A stretch of DNA of 64,000 nucleotides. Origin: Cololabis saira (lineage: Eukaryota > Chordata > Actinopteri > Beloniformes > Belonidae). The stretch spans positions 12,420,942 through 12,484,941 of the forward strand of contig NC_084587.1 of the NCBI RefSeq assembly GCF_033807715.1, in the 5' to 3' direction. Shown here piece by piece: positions 54,009 through 64,000 of this stretch. Position numbers and translations under genes: made by a program. The stretch's first letter is position 1. The number at the start of each line of letters is the position of its first letter. The notes under the pieces were generated by a model. It did not search any database. It was not told the DNA's origin and saw only the letters and a list, made by a program, of their open reading frames with translations.

Positions 54009-54288
54009 GCCAAATCCGGGCCAAAAGTCTGAACCTGAAAAAAAAATTTGAAACTGAAAAAAAAGAAGTGAAACTGAAAAAAAAATATGTGAAACTGAAA
54101 AAAAAATATGTGAAACTGAAAAAAAAATATGTGAAACTGAAAAAAAAATATGTGAAACTGAAAAAAAAAGATTTGAAACTGAAAAAAAAAGATCTGATAC
54201 TGAAAAAAATAAAACTGAAACTGTAAAAAAAAATTTTCAGGTTCAAATTTTATTTTCAAATTAGCAAAACTTTTGGCCCTGATTTGGC
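54009..54288. mobile_element. 280-bp MITE-like element with 21-bp A-rich array
   Basis: The left arm GCCAAATCCGGGCCAAAAGT and the right arm, whose complement starts GCCAAATCAGGGCCAAAAGT, are inverted with one mismatch in 20; GAACCTGAAAA is also shared. Between them lies an array of GTGAAACTGAAAAAAAAATAT units (about 54040-54230). The KLKKKYV repeat ORF is a by-product of the array. No flanking duplication is obvious. Confidence 0.75.
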
Positions 54289-54679
54289 TCCATAAGACGA
54301 GTCCAGAAAACACAGAAAAAATATGTTCACTCTACTTTTTACAATACTAACGCACTTTGTGTTTAATGACAATGAGGCGAAAAAAGTACAAGCATTTTTA
54401 TTCTTCCTTTCCCCCTTTCTTCCTGGTGTGATTCTGTCCATCCCTTTTCTACAAACCAGTTTCTGAAAAACCAGCTAAACAACCTTGATAAAATATCAGA
54501 AAAAGCATTTCATCTTATTGCCACACACACTTATTTGGGGGCGTTTCCCAATTGGAACTGATATACCATGTCATCAAGGGGGTGGAGTTACTGCCACATG
54601 AGGTGCACAACCCATCCCTGAATGAAACCATTGTGACTTTTCAGTGGTTCATTATAACCCATAGCCTACTGTTAACATA
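54289..54679. other. Unassigned interval
   Basis: No recognised features. It may include the unmapped left part of the LTR fragment that follows. Confidence 0.35.
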
Positions 54680-54872
54680 AAAAACTTATAAGGGAGAGAC
54701 AGAGAAGCTGCAGAGTGGAGGAGCTGCTGCTGAGAAGCTGCTGCTGCTGGTCGTGGTGCTTGTGCACGTGTGTCCTGGGTGTGAGGTTCCAGTGAATAAA
54801 GAGGGTTCTGCACAAAACTCTGTGTCCTCTCTGTCCTGTCGGTCGGGCCCCCGTAGCACTCGCCCTGCTACA
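54680..54872 (+). mobile_element. LTR fragment of the tRNA-Lys-primed family
   Basis: An ACTTATAAGGGAGAG TATA region, GTGAATAAAGAGGGTTCTGC, CTCTGTGTCCTCTCTGTCCT and the end CCCTGCTACA correspond to the 3' half of the LTRs at 8824 and 52974. It is not followed by a primer site and is diverged from the LTR at 52974, so it is probably a solo or separate copy. Confidence 0.7.
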
Positions 54873-54884
54873 TATGTATGTGTG

Positions 54885-54888
<4 letters not shown>

Positions 54889-54963
<75 letters not shown>
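54889..54963. repeat. (GT)n microsatellite, ~75 bp
   Basis: It is preceded by a short TATATATA stretch and abuts the LTR end. Confidence 0.97.
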
Positions 54964-54966
<3 letters not shown>

Positions 54967-55386
54967 GTATGATGTAATGAGAAAGAAGGAGCATGAGGCA
55001 TTACAAGCTAGAAAAATATTGAGGGTTAAAAAAGGAAATAGAAGATTTGGAAAGTGAAGGCAACACTGGTAATTGTAGCACTCGGAGCGGACCTCCAAAC
55101 TGGGGGAGCAGTTCCTGCAGATCCCGGGAACAACATCATAGATCTCTGTCGAGTTAGGGCAAGCAAAAAATATGATATAGAAACCTCAAGCTTCTAGTGT
55201 GAACGCGGTAGTTGGAAATAGATTTATTCAACATGAAATAATCTTGTTTTAGTATTATTGAGTAGAGCTGGGTAGGTGTAGTTCATGGAAGAAGAAAAAA
55301 ACAACAGGGTTTGATTGACTTCATTGGTTGGTTTCTTATTTGCCAATTATACCCCTTTTACCTAACGAAAACTGATACCCCACCCA
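54964..55386. other. Unassigned interval
   Basis: No recognisable gene or element. Confidence 0.35.
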
Positions 55387-55554
55387 TAGGGCTGCAACTA
55401 ACGACTATTTTAATAGTCGACTAGTCACCGACTATTGAAACGATTAGTCGACTAATCGGATAATTAGTAATTTTTTCTTAAATTTAGTATGTCGCTTTAA
55501 TTATGTGGCAAATGATAATAAACACGAGAAAGATGGGTACTTCAATGAAAAATA

Positions 55555-55874
55555 CAGGACTGTCTCAGAAAATTAGAATATTGTGATAAAGTCCTTTATT
55601 TTCTGTAATGCAAAAATGTCATACATTCTGGATTCATTAAAAATCAACTGAAATATTGAAAGCCTTTTATTATTTTAATATTGCTGATCATGGCTTACAG
55701 TTTAAGAAAACTCAAATATCCTATCTCAAAAAATTAGAATATTCTGGGAATCTTAATCTTAAACTGTCATTATTTTGTAATGAATCCAGAATGTATGACA
55801 TTTTGTTTTTTTTAATTGCATTACAGAAAATAAATAACTTTGTCACAATATTCAAATTTTCTGAGACAGTCCTG
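55555..55874. mobile_element. 320-bp Tc1/mariner-type MITE with ~90-bp TIRs
   Basis: It starts CAGGACTGTCTCAGAAAATT and ends with the complement, TTTTCTGAGACAGTCCTG, with TA on each side (55553-55554, 55875-55876). The arms pair for about 90 bp down to ATTCTGGATTCATTA, apart from a ~12-bp insertion in the right arm. No transposase. Confidence 0.92.
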
Positions 55875-56149
55875 TAGATATTTTATTCAACTTTGCTGCT
55901 GTTCATACAAAAAATTAATAAAATGTCCTATTTAAAACCAATGACAGGCCCAGTGATCAGTCAGACATAAATCCATGAATAAATAAACATCTATCCATTA
56001 TTTTTCATTTTTTAAGAACAGGCAAATGTGTTATATAAAAAATAAAATAAAACGTCTCATATTTTTTCTGTATCAAGTGGGTGAAATGGGTTCTGGATGG
56101 CAGGACGTTCTCTGGGTTGAACTGGTGTATCATATGTTGAAACTCGTCA

Positions 56150-56330
56150 CCCAGACCTGACGTGCTTTCTCTTCAAATGCTTGTGCATTACCAATGTGCT
56201 CCCGTGATAAGCAAGGTCGGCTTTGCAAACCTTGAAATTAATCTTTTTATTTACCGTATCGAGGCTAAAAGGCTCCAAAACTTTAGAAGTTTCGTTACAT
56301 GCAGCTGCTACAGGACGGGACGTCGTCATT
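56150..56330 (-). pseudogene. BED zinc-finger remnant of a ZBED-like hAT
   Basis: The minus frame reads EPFSLDTVNKKINFKVCKAD then LAYHGSTLVMHKHLKRKH. It matches the BED finger of ZBED1-like hAT transposases, but the first cysteine position is phenylalanine (NFKVC). The catalytic region is absent. Confidence 0.7.
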
Positions 56331-56683
56331 ATTGTTTACCTGCTACCACTCGGCAGAGACGCTAGCGCGCATGCGCGACTCTCGGCAGAGATTGTATTGA
56401 AGTAAGACGCCTCACTCCGTTGAAAAAAAAAACACGTCTGGCGACAATTGTCGACAATGGAATTCATTGTCGACAATTTTGATTATCGATTTTTGTCGAC
56501 AACGTCAACGAATCGTTGCAGCCCTCATAGCAATTTCTATGAGATACAGTAAATCCTCTTCTGATGGAAATGTATGGGACAAATCTTGTGCTATTACAAA
56601 GTGAATTTGAATTTGTTTTATATGAATGTGAATCTGAATTGATTGATTTGAATAATTTATTTTAAAATCTGAATGGACTAATT

Positions 56684-58816
56684 AGGGCCCGAGCACCTTC
56701 AGTGCGAAGGCCCTATTGTATCTGTAGGAATTTTTTTTCTTTTTCTTTTTCTTTTTCTTTTTCTTTTTCTTCTGACAAAAGGAAGGCCTTTTTGCCCCCC
56801 TAAACGTACCCAAAAAGTCACCAAATTTTGCATGCAAGTTAGGCCTGGCGAAAAATTTGATATTTAATGGTTTACATTAATGGGCGTGGCAAAATGGCTC
56901 AACAGCGCCCCCCGGAAAACTTTATGCCTCAAGCCCCACAATACGGTTTGACGTACATGCACGAAAATCTGTACACACCTGTATCATGGGACATGACGCC
57001 ATGGCCCGAACCGAACAGGAAGTCAGCCATTTTGAATTAATCGTGTCACTTTGGCGCAATTTATGCCATTCCTTCGGCAGTTAATACGGCCCGACCCGTA
57101 ACGTGCACCCAAGTGTGTTATACATCAAAATGTGCGTCTCCATCCTGCGACAACACGCATTACTTTTCTCTTTCAAAAGCGTTACCGTGGCGACACTAGA
57201 CGCCAAAAAGCGCGCCCACCCTTCATCTGATTGGTTCAGACCGAAAAAACTTTGCGCCTCAAGCCCCATAATACGGTTTGACGTACATGGACGAAAATCG
57301 GTACACACCTGTATCATGTCACAACTTAAAGAAAAGTCTCTTGGCGCCATGGCCGAAACCGAACAGGAAGTCGGCCATTTTGAACATTCTGAATTAATCG
57401 CGTGATTTTGGAGCAATATGAGCCATTCCTTCGAGAATTAATACGGCCCGAACCGTAACGTGCCCCCAGGTGTGTTATACATTAAAATGTGCGTCTCCAT
57501 GCTGCGACGACGCGCATTACTTTTCTCTTTCAAAAGTGTTACCGTGGCGACGCTAGACGGCAAAAAGCGCGCCCCCCTTCATCTGATTGGTCCATATTTG
57601 ATAGTTCCCCAAAAGTCACCAAATTTTGCATGCAAGCCAGGCCTGGTGATAAATTTGATATTTAATGGTTTGCATTAATGGGCGTGGCAAAATGGCTCAA
57701 CAGCGCCCCCCGGAAAACTTTGTGCCTCAAGCCCCACAATACGGTTTGACGTACATGCATGAAAATCGGTACACACCTGTATCATGTCGCAACTTAAAGA
57801 AAAGTCTCTTGGAGCCATGGCCGAAACCGAACAGGAAGTCGGCCATTTTGAATTAATTGTGTAATTTTGGCGCAATTTATGCTATTCCTTCGGCAATTAA
57901 TACGGCCCGAACCGTAACGTGCACCCAGGTGTGTTATACCTCAAAATGTGTGTCTTCATCTTGCGACCACGCGCATTACTTTTCTCTTTCAAAAGTGTTA
58001 CCGTGGCGACGCTAGACGCGAAAAAGCGCGCCCACCCTTCATCTGTTTGGTCCATATTTGATAGTTCCCCAAAAGTCACCAAATTTTACATGCAAGTCAG
58101 GCCTGGTGAAAAATTTGATATTTCATGGTTTGCATTAATGGGCGTGGCCTAACGGCTCAACAGCGCCCCCTAGAAAACTTTTCTCTGCCATAACTTTTGA
58201 ATGGTTTGACATAGAGAGTCGTGGGTGGTGTCATGGGACTCTGTAATGAGTCCTCAAGCTTTGTTGGCCTTAATTAGCCCCGCCCCTTCTTCTGATTGGT
58301 TGTCCCGATTTTCTGCTATAACTTTGGAATGGTTTGACATAGAGAGTCGTGGGTGGTGTCATCAGATTCTGTATGGAGTCCTTGACCTTCATTGGCCTGA
58401 ATTAGCCCCGCCCCTTCTTCTGATTGGTTGTCCCTTTTTTCTGCTATAACTTTTCAATGGTTTGACATAGAGAGTCGTGGTTGGTGTCATCAGATTCTGT
58501 ATGGAGTCCTTGACCTTCATTGGCCTGAATTAGCCCCGCCCCTTCTTCTGATTGGTTGTCCCTTTTTTCTGCTATAACTTTTCAATGGTTTGACATAGAG
58601 AGTCGTGGTTGGTGTCATCAGATTCTGTATGGAGTCCTTGACCTTCATTGGCCTGAATTAGCCCCGCCCCTTCTTCTGATTGGTTGTCCCTTTTTTCTGC
58701 TATAACTTTTGAATGGTTTGACATAGGAAGTCGTGGGTGGTGTCATTTCTGATATGCTTATGGGGGGCGGTGGCCATGAGTGCGAGGGCCCGTTCATTGC
58801 TGCTTGCAGCTTTAAT
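56684..58816 (+). mobile_element. Tandem-rich repeat family, copy B (Helentron-like termini)
   Basis: It starts AGGGCCCGAGCACCTTCAGT after ATT and ends GAGTGCGAGGGCCCGTTCAT, GCTGCTTGCAGC, TTTAAT before T. A TTTTTC microsatellite lies 60 bp in. Three staggered blocks of CCTCAAGCCCCACAATACGG, GTACACACCTGTATCATG and CGTTACCGTGGCGACGCTAG follow, then the 128-bp array. Start and end carry GGGCCC-n2-GCAC in opposite orientation. The small ORFs recur in each copy only because the DNA repeats. Confidence 0.85.
58190..58755. repeat. 128-bp tandem array within copy B, ~4.4 units
   Basis: CCCCGCCCCTTCTTCTGATT recurs at exact 128-bp spacing (CG at 58281, 58409, 58537, 58665). Adjacent units are nearly identical, more alike than the corresponding units in copy A, indicating recent local expansion or homogenisation. 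Confidence 0.95.
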
Positions 58817-59424
58817 TTAAATTGAATCTGAAAAGTGAGAATTAATTAGGGAGTAGAATTTTTCAATACAATGAAATACAGTTTTGATTGTATCGTGATT
58901 TTAAAAGAAATTATTCACATCAATCAATTCAGGTTCAGATCAAATGATTCACATTCAGATTTAAAGAATTCAAATTCACTTCCTAATGGCACAAGATTTA
59001 TCTCATACATACCACATTGCACAGAACAGGGTGCACTGAACACAACAGGGTGGTGATGGGCTTTACGTGATAACTCATTCAGGAGCGTCCAAGAGCTTTA
59101 GTGTTCCAAGAGTGTTATTAACAACTTGTATCAATGAATTTTTTCTCTTAAAAACTCAGATGTCTTTTGCTAATATTATTGTGGTTGTTGATTTTCCTAC
59201 GTCACATGCTTCGTTCCTCTGATTGGTTTTATTCTTCTCCAATATCCAGATGCAGTTTCTTTTGCATCTATTCGTACTGAAATCAATGACAATAAAGTCA
59301 AGGGGAATCCAGAGTGACCACAATAATTGTTTGAATTGAAGAGGTAAAGAATCGTGATAGCTGACCAGGCTAGTTGGTTTCATCCATTCATTAACATCTG
59401 CTTACTTGGTTTGTTCAGCCAACA
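58817..59424. other. Unassigned interval
   Basis: No recognised elements. ATTCAGATT-like imperfect repeats lie near 58910-58980. Confidence 0.35.
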
Positions 59425-59745
59425 CCTCCAAGTCCAGGAGAAAACAAGGTCATTCCCATGCCAGCCAAAATATATAATTTCTCCAGCATGTCCTGTGTTT
59501 GCCAGAACACCACCTCAAGGAGGCATCTTAATCAGATGCCACAACAACTTTAGGTAGCTCCTTATGATGTGGAGGAGCAGCAGCTCTACTCTGGACCATC
59601 CTGGATGACCAAACCCTATCTTTAAGGGAGTGTTTATAGGTGATGGAAGGAACATAGACTGATGGTTAACAAGCTCTTCACCACAACAGACACATAAAGA
59701 GTTGACACTGCTGTAGAAGCTGCACTGCTGATGTGGTCATTGGCA
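59425..59745 (-). mobile_element. RTE (Rex3-like) LINE fragment, minus strand
   Basis: CTCCAGCATGTCCTGTGTTT, CCACCTCAAGGAGGCATCTT, ATCAGATGCC, GCAGCAGCTCTACTC and GGAACATAGACTGATGGTTA follow the order of the complement of the teleost RTE ORF 3' region, about 30% decayed. It is 5'-truncated and older than the tail at 23761. Confidence 0.65.
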
Positions 59746-60006
59746 TTGAAAGGATCTTGCCTTTCAAACTTACTTAACTTCATAACTAACTTGAGGAAAG
59801 AAAGTTCAGCTGTTTTACACATTTATTTTGAGGAGAGTTGTTCTGTCAGCAGCAAGAAAAGCAAACAAATCTATCTTAGCAAAGCACCAAATTGGATAAG
59901 ACTGTGCCAAGTCTGTACAGGGCAGTGTGCCAATACAGAGCACAGGCATGGCTTGGGGCTTTTGCAGTAAAAAAAAATAAAAGTGACAACAATGGGAAGA
60001 TTGCAG

Positions 60007-60205
60007 GGTAAAAAAAGTGGTTTACATCCATCCATCCATCTATCCATTTATCCATCCATCCATCTTACGTGCTCCATCCTGTTCAGGGTCATTGGGGAGG
60101 GCTGGAACCTTTCCCAGCTTTCATTAGACAAGAGGTGGATACATCCTAAACAGGTTGCCGGTCCATCACAGGGCAATACAGAGGCAAAGCTTGCAAAATA
60201 ATCAT
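60007..60205 (-). mobile_element. L2/Maui-type LINE tail with GATG repeats, minus strand
   Basis: (CATC)n is followed by CTCCATCCTGTTCAGGGTCA, GGCTGGAACCTTTCCCAGCT and GGTTGCCGGTCCATCACAGG, the complement of the teleost L2 tail. Confidence 0.75.
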
Positions 60206-60870
60206 GCACACTCACACTCATTCCTATAAACAAGTATGAAAACCAAACATACATATTTATTTATTCTTTGTTTAGTATGATAGGTTAACACCACAAAGCT
60301 ATGGAAGTCATGAAGCCTTGATTACGGATTGTACTGTATATCATCACGCTTCTTTGTTTGTCTGTATACCTCTCTATGTAGTCTCATTGTTAACAATTTA
60401 GACACGTTCTCTTTCATTCGTTTCCCTTGTACTGAAGCACACACACTGACACACCAAGTATTTTGGGAAGATGTCAAGCTGCCATGGTGAGTGACTAATG
60501 ACCCTTTTCACAACACAAACACCACATAATCAGAGATACTGAGGATCTCTGTCTGCCTCCTGTCCTGTCTGAGTAATTACGCCAGAGACTCAATTAATCT
60601 ACTACGCAACAATCAAGCTATACATCCTCTTTCCCCTATCTTTTAATTTCGTGGCATTTAAAAAGAGAATCATAAAACCTTTGAAATAGAATTTTGAAGC
60701 AAGCTATATTTGAACAATTGTGCCATGCCTAAGCTGTAGTGTTGGTTGTAGACCAGTTTATCCGTGCTCATCAATTAAAAAGATCAGAAGTGTCACCAAT
60801 GACACAGACCAGAAACCTACAGTTGTCCCACAGAAGACCCAGATGTTCCTAATGAGGATTAACACACAGC
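60206..60870. other. Unassigned interval
   Basis: No credible gene or element. Confidence 0.4.
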
Positions 60871-61040
60871 AGCTCTGATCTTTTGGGGCCCCATGCAAGT
60901 TTCATGTGGTAAGTCCACAGCTGGGTTTGCCCATCAACAACTACACACCGGCCCCATTTTTGTAAGCCCATGCTGGGACCACATCAGCTCTGACATTTTG
61001 GACCCCCATGCAGGTTTCCTATGGTAACCTACACCTGCCA
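60871..61040. repeat. 115-bp degenerate tandem duplication, ~1.5 units
   Basis: AGCTCTGATCTTTTGGGGCC and AGCTCTGACATTTTGGACCC start 115 bp apart, each followed by CCATGCA(A/G)GTTTC and TGTGGTAA/TATGGTAA. Confidence 0.7.
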
Positions 61041-62412
61041 GTGCTTTCTTTAGTCTGTATTATTTCAGCCTACACTCTAGGATATCTTGCTATTCCCCCC
61101 TTCTCATCCCCACATAATGAACCAGAATCAGAATCAGGACCTACATTTGCTGAAGTGCCTTCATTCATAGTGTTACCAATTAATTTAATAGGTGATTTTA
61201 TCCCGTTAATGCACCCCTGCTGTGTGCCCCATTGACTTGGATTTAAATAAGGATCCTTATAGATTCTATACATGTCAAATCTCAATACCATTGTATCAAA
61301 ATTGATGTACATGTTCTACCCTTTTAATTGACAACTCTTTTAACCAGATTGACCTAGTATTTGACTTTTTGAAAAGGAGAGAAGAAAAGCAACACCTTAA
61401 GAATTTAGACTGAAGTTCACAGCTTAATTTGTAGTGAATTTTTAGTCTGGACTTTTGTCATAATGTGACTGTATGGATTATGTTGTTTTTTTTTCCTGAA
61501 TCAATCAATATGAAGAAAATATTGGGGCTTGTGAAAAAAATAAACTGTTTCAACGGATACTTCCTTACAGCACTAAATATCTTTAAACATTTTTGAAATC
61601 ATGGGTTTTTGCCACATTTCCTTACTCAGAGCTCTCTCTCCATCTTAGCCCTTGATCTCCTTCACATTTATGCAGATACAAAATCCATGATCATGATTAT
61701 TTAGGAACCACCCTAGAGAGGACTTTAAATCTCCCAATCTTCATGCACTTTGAGTTGCATCCCAGCTAAATGTGTGACAGTCAAAGCTGCCACCCATTAA
61801 ATCATCAAATACATGAACATTCTGATGTTGACTTCCTTGCAGTTATGCACCATTTCTATAAGATTGAAGATCTCCATACTTTTCTCTGGCATTTGCTTAC
61901 AGCTCATAGTAAAACTGGTGCATAAACATGGTTGTTCTGCCCCCGACAAAATGTACTGAAGCCATGCATGCATCTTGTGAGGAAGACATTTCTTAGGATG
62001 TTTATCCAATAAATATCTTAAGAAAACCTAGTGAAGCTTTTACCATTTACACTCTTCCACACAAAAACATTCTGGTTTCGAAGACAAGAAACGACGATGC
62101 ATTTCAGTTGTTACTCTGTCCCACTGTTCCTGTAAACATGTAAAGGTTATCATCTCTTTTATTTATTTATAATTTTTTTTCATAATTCTTAAATAATCTA
62201 TTGGGGCAGGAAAAGACTGCTGACAGGACACTACAAAAACTTGGAGCCCTCTTCTTCCTCGGAAAGAATTTTGTAATGTGTGCAGTGAGTTGTTTTGCAT
62301 TTTCTTGTGGAAAAATGAATGGAAAAGAGGTTGTCCTTAAGGCAGCATATGTTACTAAAATCTGAATGTGCTTTTCTATATTAATGCTGCCATCACAGAA
62401 ATGTAAATTTAC
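61041..62412. other. Unassigned interval
   Basis: AT-rich; only short ORFs that look accidental. No element termini. Confidence 0.4.
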
Positions 62413-62656
62413 CTTTGCCAAGGGCACTGACACAAACCAGTACTATTAGAAACCCTGGATTTGTAGTTGATAACAGTCTGGATAGTTTTTTCATCCTTTA
62501 TTAGGAGGTCAAGATTCCCATTTTCTTCAGGCCCTTCCATCTGGACATTGGGGAAAAACCCAAATGGGCCTTCCAGAGAGGGTCCATTCATCTGGGGTGT
62601 GCCATATCTGTGCAATAGTCCATCCCAGTTAACAAGGTTAACATAACAAGACAAAC
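62413..62656 (-). CDS. Candidate 244-bp host exon, unrecognised protein
   Basis: The minus strand has an acceptor-like CTTGCCCAG before 62656 and a donor AAAG|GTAAAT at 62413/62412. Between them the frame is open: LSCYVNLVNWDGLLHRYGTP then QMNGPSLEGPFGFFPNVQME, GPEENGNLDLLIKDEKTIQT and VINYKSRVSNSTGLCQCPWQ. The length gives entry phase 1 and exit phase 2. Composition is diverse, with an NST glycosylation sequon and clustered cysteines near the end. No repeat relative is present in the window. I cannot assign a family, and no neighbouring exon is visible. Confidence 0.35.
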
Positions 62657-63015
62657 CTGGGCAAGGCTTATATTTTGCACAGTGGTATTTAGAGTGGCTT
62701 TATTAGATTTCTGTATTGTATTGCTTCACGAAAGGTTTTCCTACATAAGCCTTCACCCATGTGTTTATATTCACTGTTGATGTATGATGTTTGTTTTGCT
62801 GTGATCTGTTGGATCAGAGATTGCAAGTGACTAGCCTAGGATTACATCATTGCCCTTTACGCATTGATATTCCTCCAGACTCCTTGGATTGATATTTTGC
62901 ACTGTGGAAAGATGCATTCAACAGAACAAATGCACAAGTATATAAGTCTTTTGTACCATATCATAATTTAAATCACCTGTTGACATCACCAGTTGGACAT
63001 AATGTCATTATTTTT
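62657..63015. other. Unassigned interval
   Basis: AT-rich, no features; intronic if the candidate exon is real. Confidence 0.35.
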
Positions 63016-64000
63016 AGGGCCCGAGCACCTTCAGTGCGAAGGCCCTATTGTATCTGTAGGAATTTTTCTTTCTTTTTTCTTTCTTTTTTCTTTTTTCTTC
63101 TGACGAAAGGAGGGCCTTTTTGCCCCCCTAAACGTGCCCAAAAAGTCACCAAATTTTGCACCCAAGTCAGGCCTGGCGAAAAATTTGATATTTAATGGTT
63201 TACATTAATGGGCGTGGCAAAATGGCTCAACAGCGCCCCCTTGAAAACTTTGTGCCTCAAGCCCCACAATACGGTTTGACGTACATGCACAAAAATCGCT
63301 ACACACCTGTATCATGGCACAACTTAAAGAAAAGTCTCTTGGCGACATGGCCGAAACCGAACAGGAAGTCAGCCATTTTGAATTAATCGTGTCACTTTGG
63401 CGCAATTTATGCCATTCCTTCGGCAGTTAATACGGCCCGAACCGTAACGTGCACCCAGGTGTGTTATACGTCAAAATGAGCGTCTACATCCTGCGACTAT
63501 GCGCATTACTTTTCTCTTTCAAAAGCGTTACCATGGCGACGCTAGACGCCAAAAAGCGCGCCCACCCGTCATCTGGTTGGTTCAGACAGAAAAAACTTTG
63601 CGCCTCAAGCCCCATAATACGGTTTGACGTACATGAACGAAAATCGGTACACACCTGTATCATGTCGCAACTTAAAGAAAAGTCTCTTGGCGCCATGGCC
63701 GAAACTGAACAGGAAGTCGGCCATTTTGAACATTCTGAATTAATCGCGTAATTTTGGAGCAATATGAGCCATTCCTTCGAGAATTAATACGGCCCGAACC
63801 GTAACGTGCACCCAGGTCTGTTATACATCAAAATGTGCGTCTCCATCCTGCGACTACGCGCATTACTTTTCTCTTTCAAAAGTGTTACCGTGGCGACGCT
63901 AGACGCCAAAAAGCGTGCCCCCCTTCATCTGATTGGTCCATATTTGATAGTTCTCCAAAAGTCACCAAATTTTGCACGCAAGCCAGGCCTGGCGATAAAT
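63016..64000 (+). mobile_element. Tandem-rich repeat family, copy C (runs off the window)
   Basis: It starts AGGGCCCGAGCACCTTCAGT after a T run, with a TTTCTTTC-type microsatellite, then the same block order as copy B at high similarity (AGCCATTTTGAATTAATCGT, GCGTTACC(A/G)TGGCGACGC). The 3' end is beyond the window. Confidence 0.85.

Larger units (their letters stand above)
55387..56526 (-). mobile_element. hAT (ZBED/Ac-like) deletion derivative with nested MITE
   Basis: The left end AGGGCTGCAACTAACGACTA and right end TCGTTGCAGCCCT are inverted, with CGACTAGT/GTCGAC-rich subterminal repeats on both sides. Flanks CCATAG and TCATAG hint at a decayed 8-bp duplication. A BED-finger remnant is on the minus strand. 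A 320-bp Tc1-type MITE lies inside. Confidence 0.8.

Noticed and set aside
52974..54872. One complete LTR element bounded by the LTRs at 52974 and 54680
   Set aside because: The two LTRs differ too much to be a pair from one insertion, the outer flanks show no matching duplication, and the interior holds unrelated hAT and MITE sequence.
54753..55098. Several ORFs over GT/CA and TA microsatellites (also at 39.3-39.7 and 40.8-41.1 kb)
   Set aside because: They encode only Thr-His, Val-Cys or Ile-Tyr dipeptide repeats from microsatellite DNA.
57081..58152. Recurrent ~100-codon ORFs in copies B and C
   Set aside because: The same ORFs recur because the underlying DNA repeats; frames are interrupted differently in each unit and no conserved domain is present.

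Overview
The window looks like transposon-dense intergenic DNA from a ray-finned fish, probably a percomorph teleost. I infer this from the mix of element families: a DIRS-type tyrosine-recombinase retrotransposon, RTE/Rex3-like LINE tails, L2/Maui-type tails ending in GGAT repeats, a tRNA-derived SINE, Tc1 relics, many hAT elements, PIF/Harbinger elements, a Gmr1-like Ty3/gypsy relic, and long CA/GT and TA microsatellites. I recognise no complete host gene. Three short stretches (about 13.3-13.7, 25.4-25.6 and 62.4-62.7 kb) look like possible host exons, but I cannot name them.

Layout. 0-6 kb: a 134-155 bp tandem repeat, a Harbinger-type MITE, a LINE 3' end, a broken Tc1 transposase, a hAT element (8-bp target duplication) carrying a 41-bp minisatellite, and a ZMYM1-like hAT relic. 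7-13 kb: a SINE, an LTR element fragment with LTR, tRNA-Lys-type primer site and gag on the minus strand, an essentially full-length hAT with a nearly intact transposase (9.3-11.9 kb), and a second hAT with a nested palindromic MITE. 13.9-15.8 kb: copy A of a large tandem-rich family that recurs at 56.7-58.8 kb (B) and 63.0 kb to the end (C); its termini resemble non-autonomous Helentrons. 16-25 kb: mostly unassigned AT-rich DNA with RTE fragments.

25.57-31.27 kb holds the best-preserved element, a DIRS-like retrotransposon. It has inverted terminal repeats, a gag-like ORF, an RT-RNase H ORF with YLDD, a tyrosine recombinase ORF broken at a 27-nt C run, and an internal complementary region that joins the two outer ends. 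A decayed relative lies at 32.6-33.4 kb. 35.5-37.1 kb: a Harbinger-derived element interrupted by a hAT; a second copy at 50.3 kb preserves the empty site. 39-42 kb: microsatellites, a CpG-rich block and a SINE. 47.0 kb: a short hAT with ZMYM-like N-terminus. 50.8-52.9 kb: a Ty3/gypsy relic with integrase upstream of reverse transcriptase, then LTRs of the tRNA-Lys-primed family. 54-57 kb: a MITE built around an A-rich 21-bp repeat, and a hAT with a nested Tc1-type MITE. 59-64 kb: LINE tails, a candidate exon and copy C.

The genes present are transposon genes and do not form a host pathway. The informative content is element architecture, nesting order and target-site footprints, several readable to the base. 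Family names come from remembered sequence character, not from database searches.
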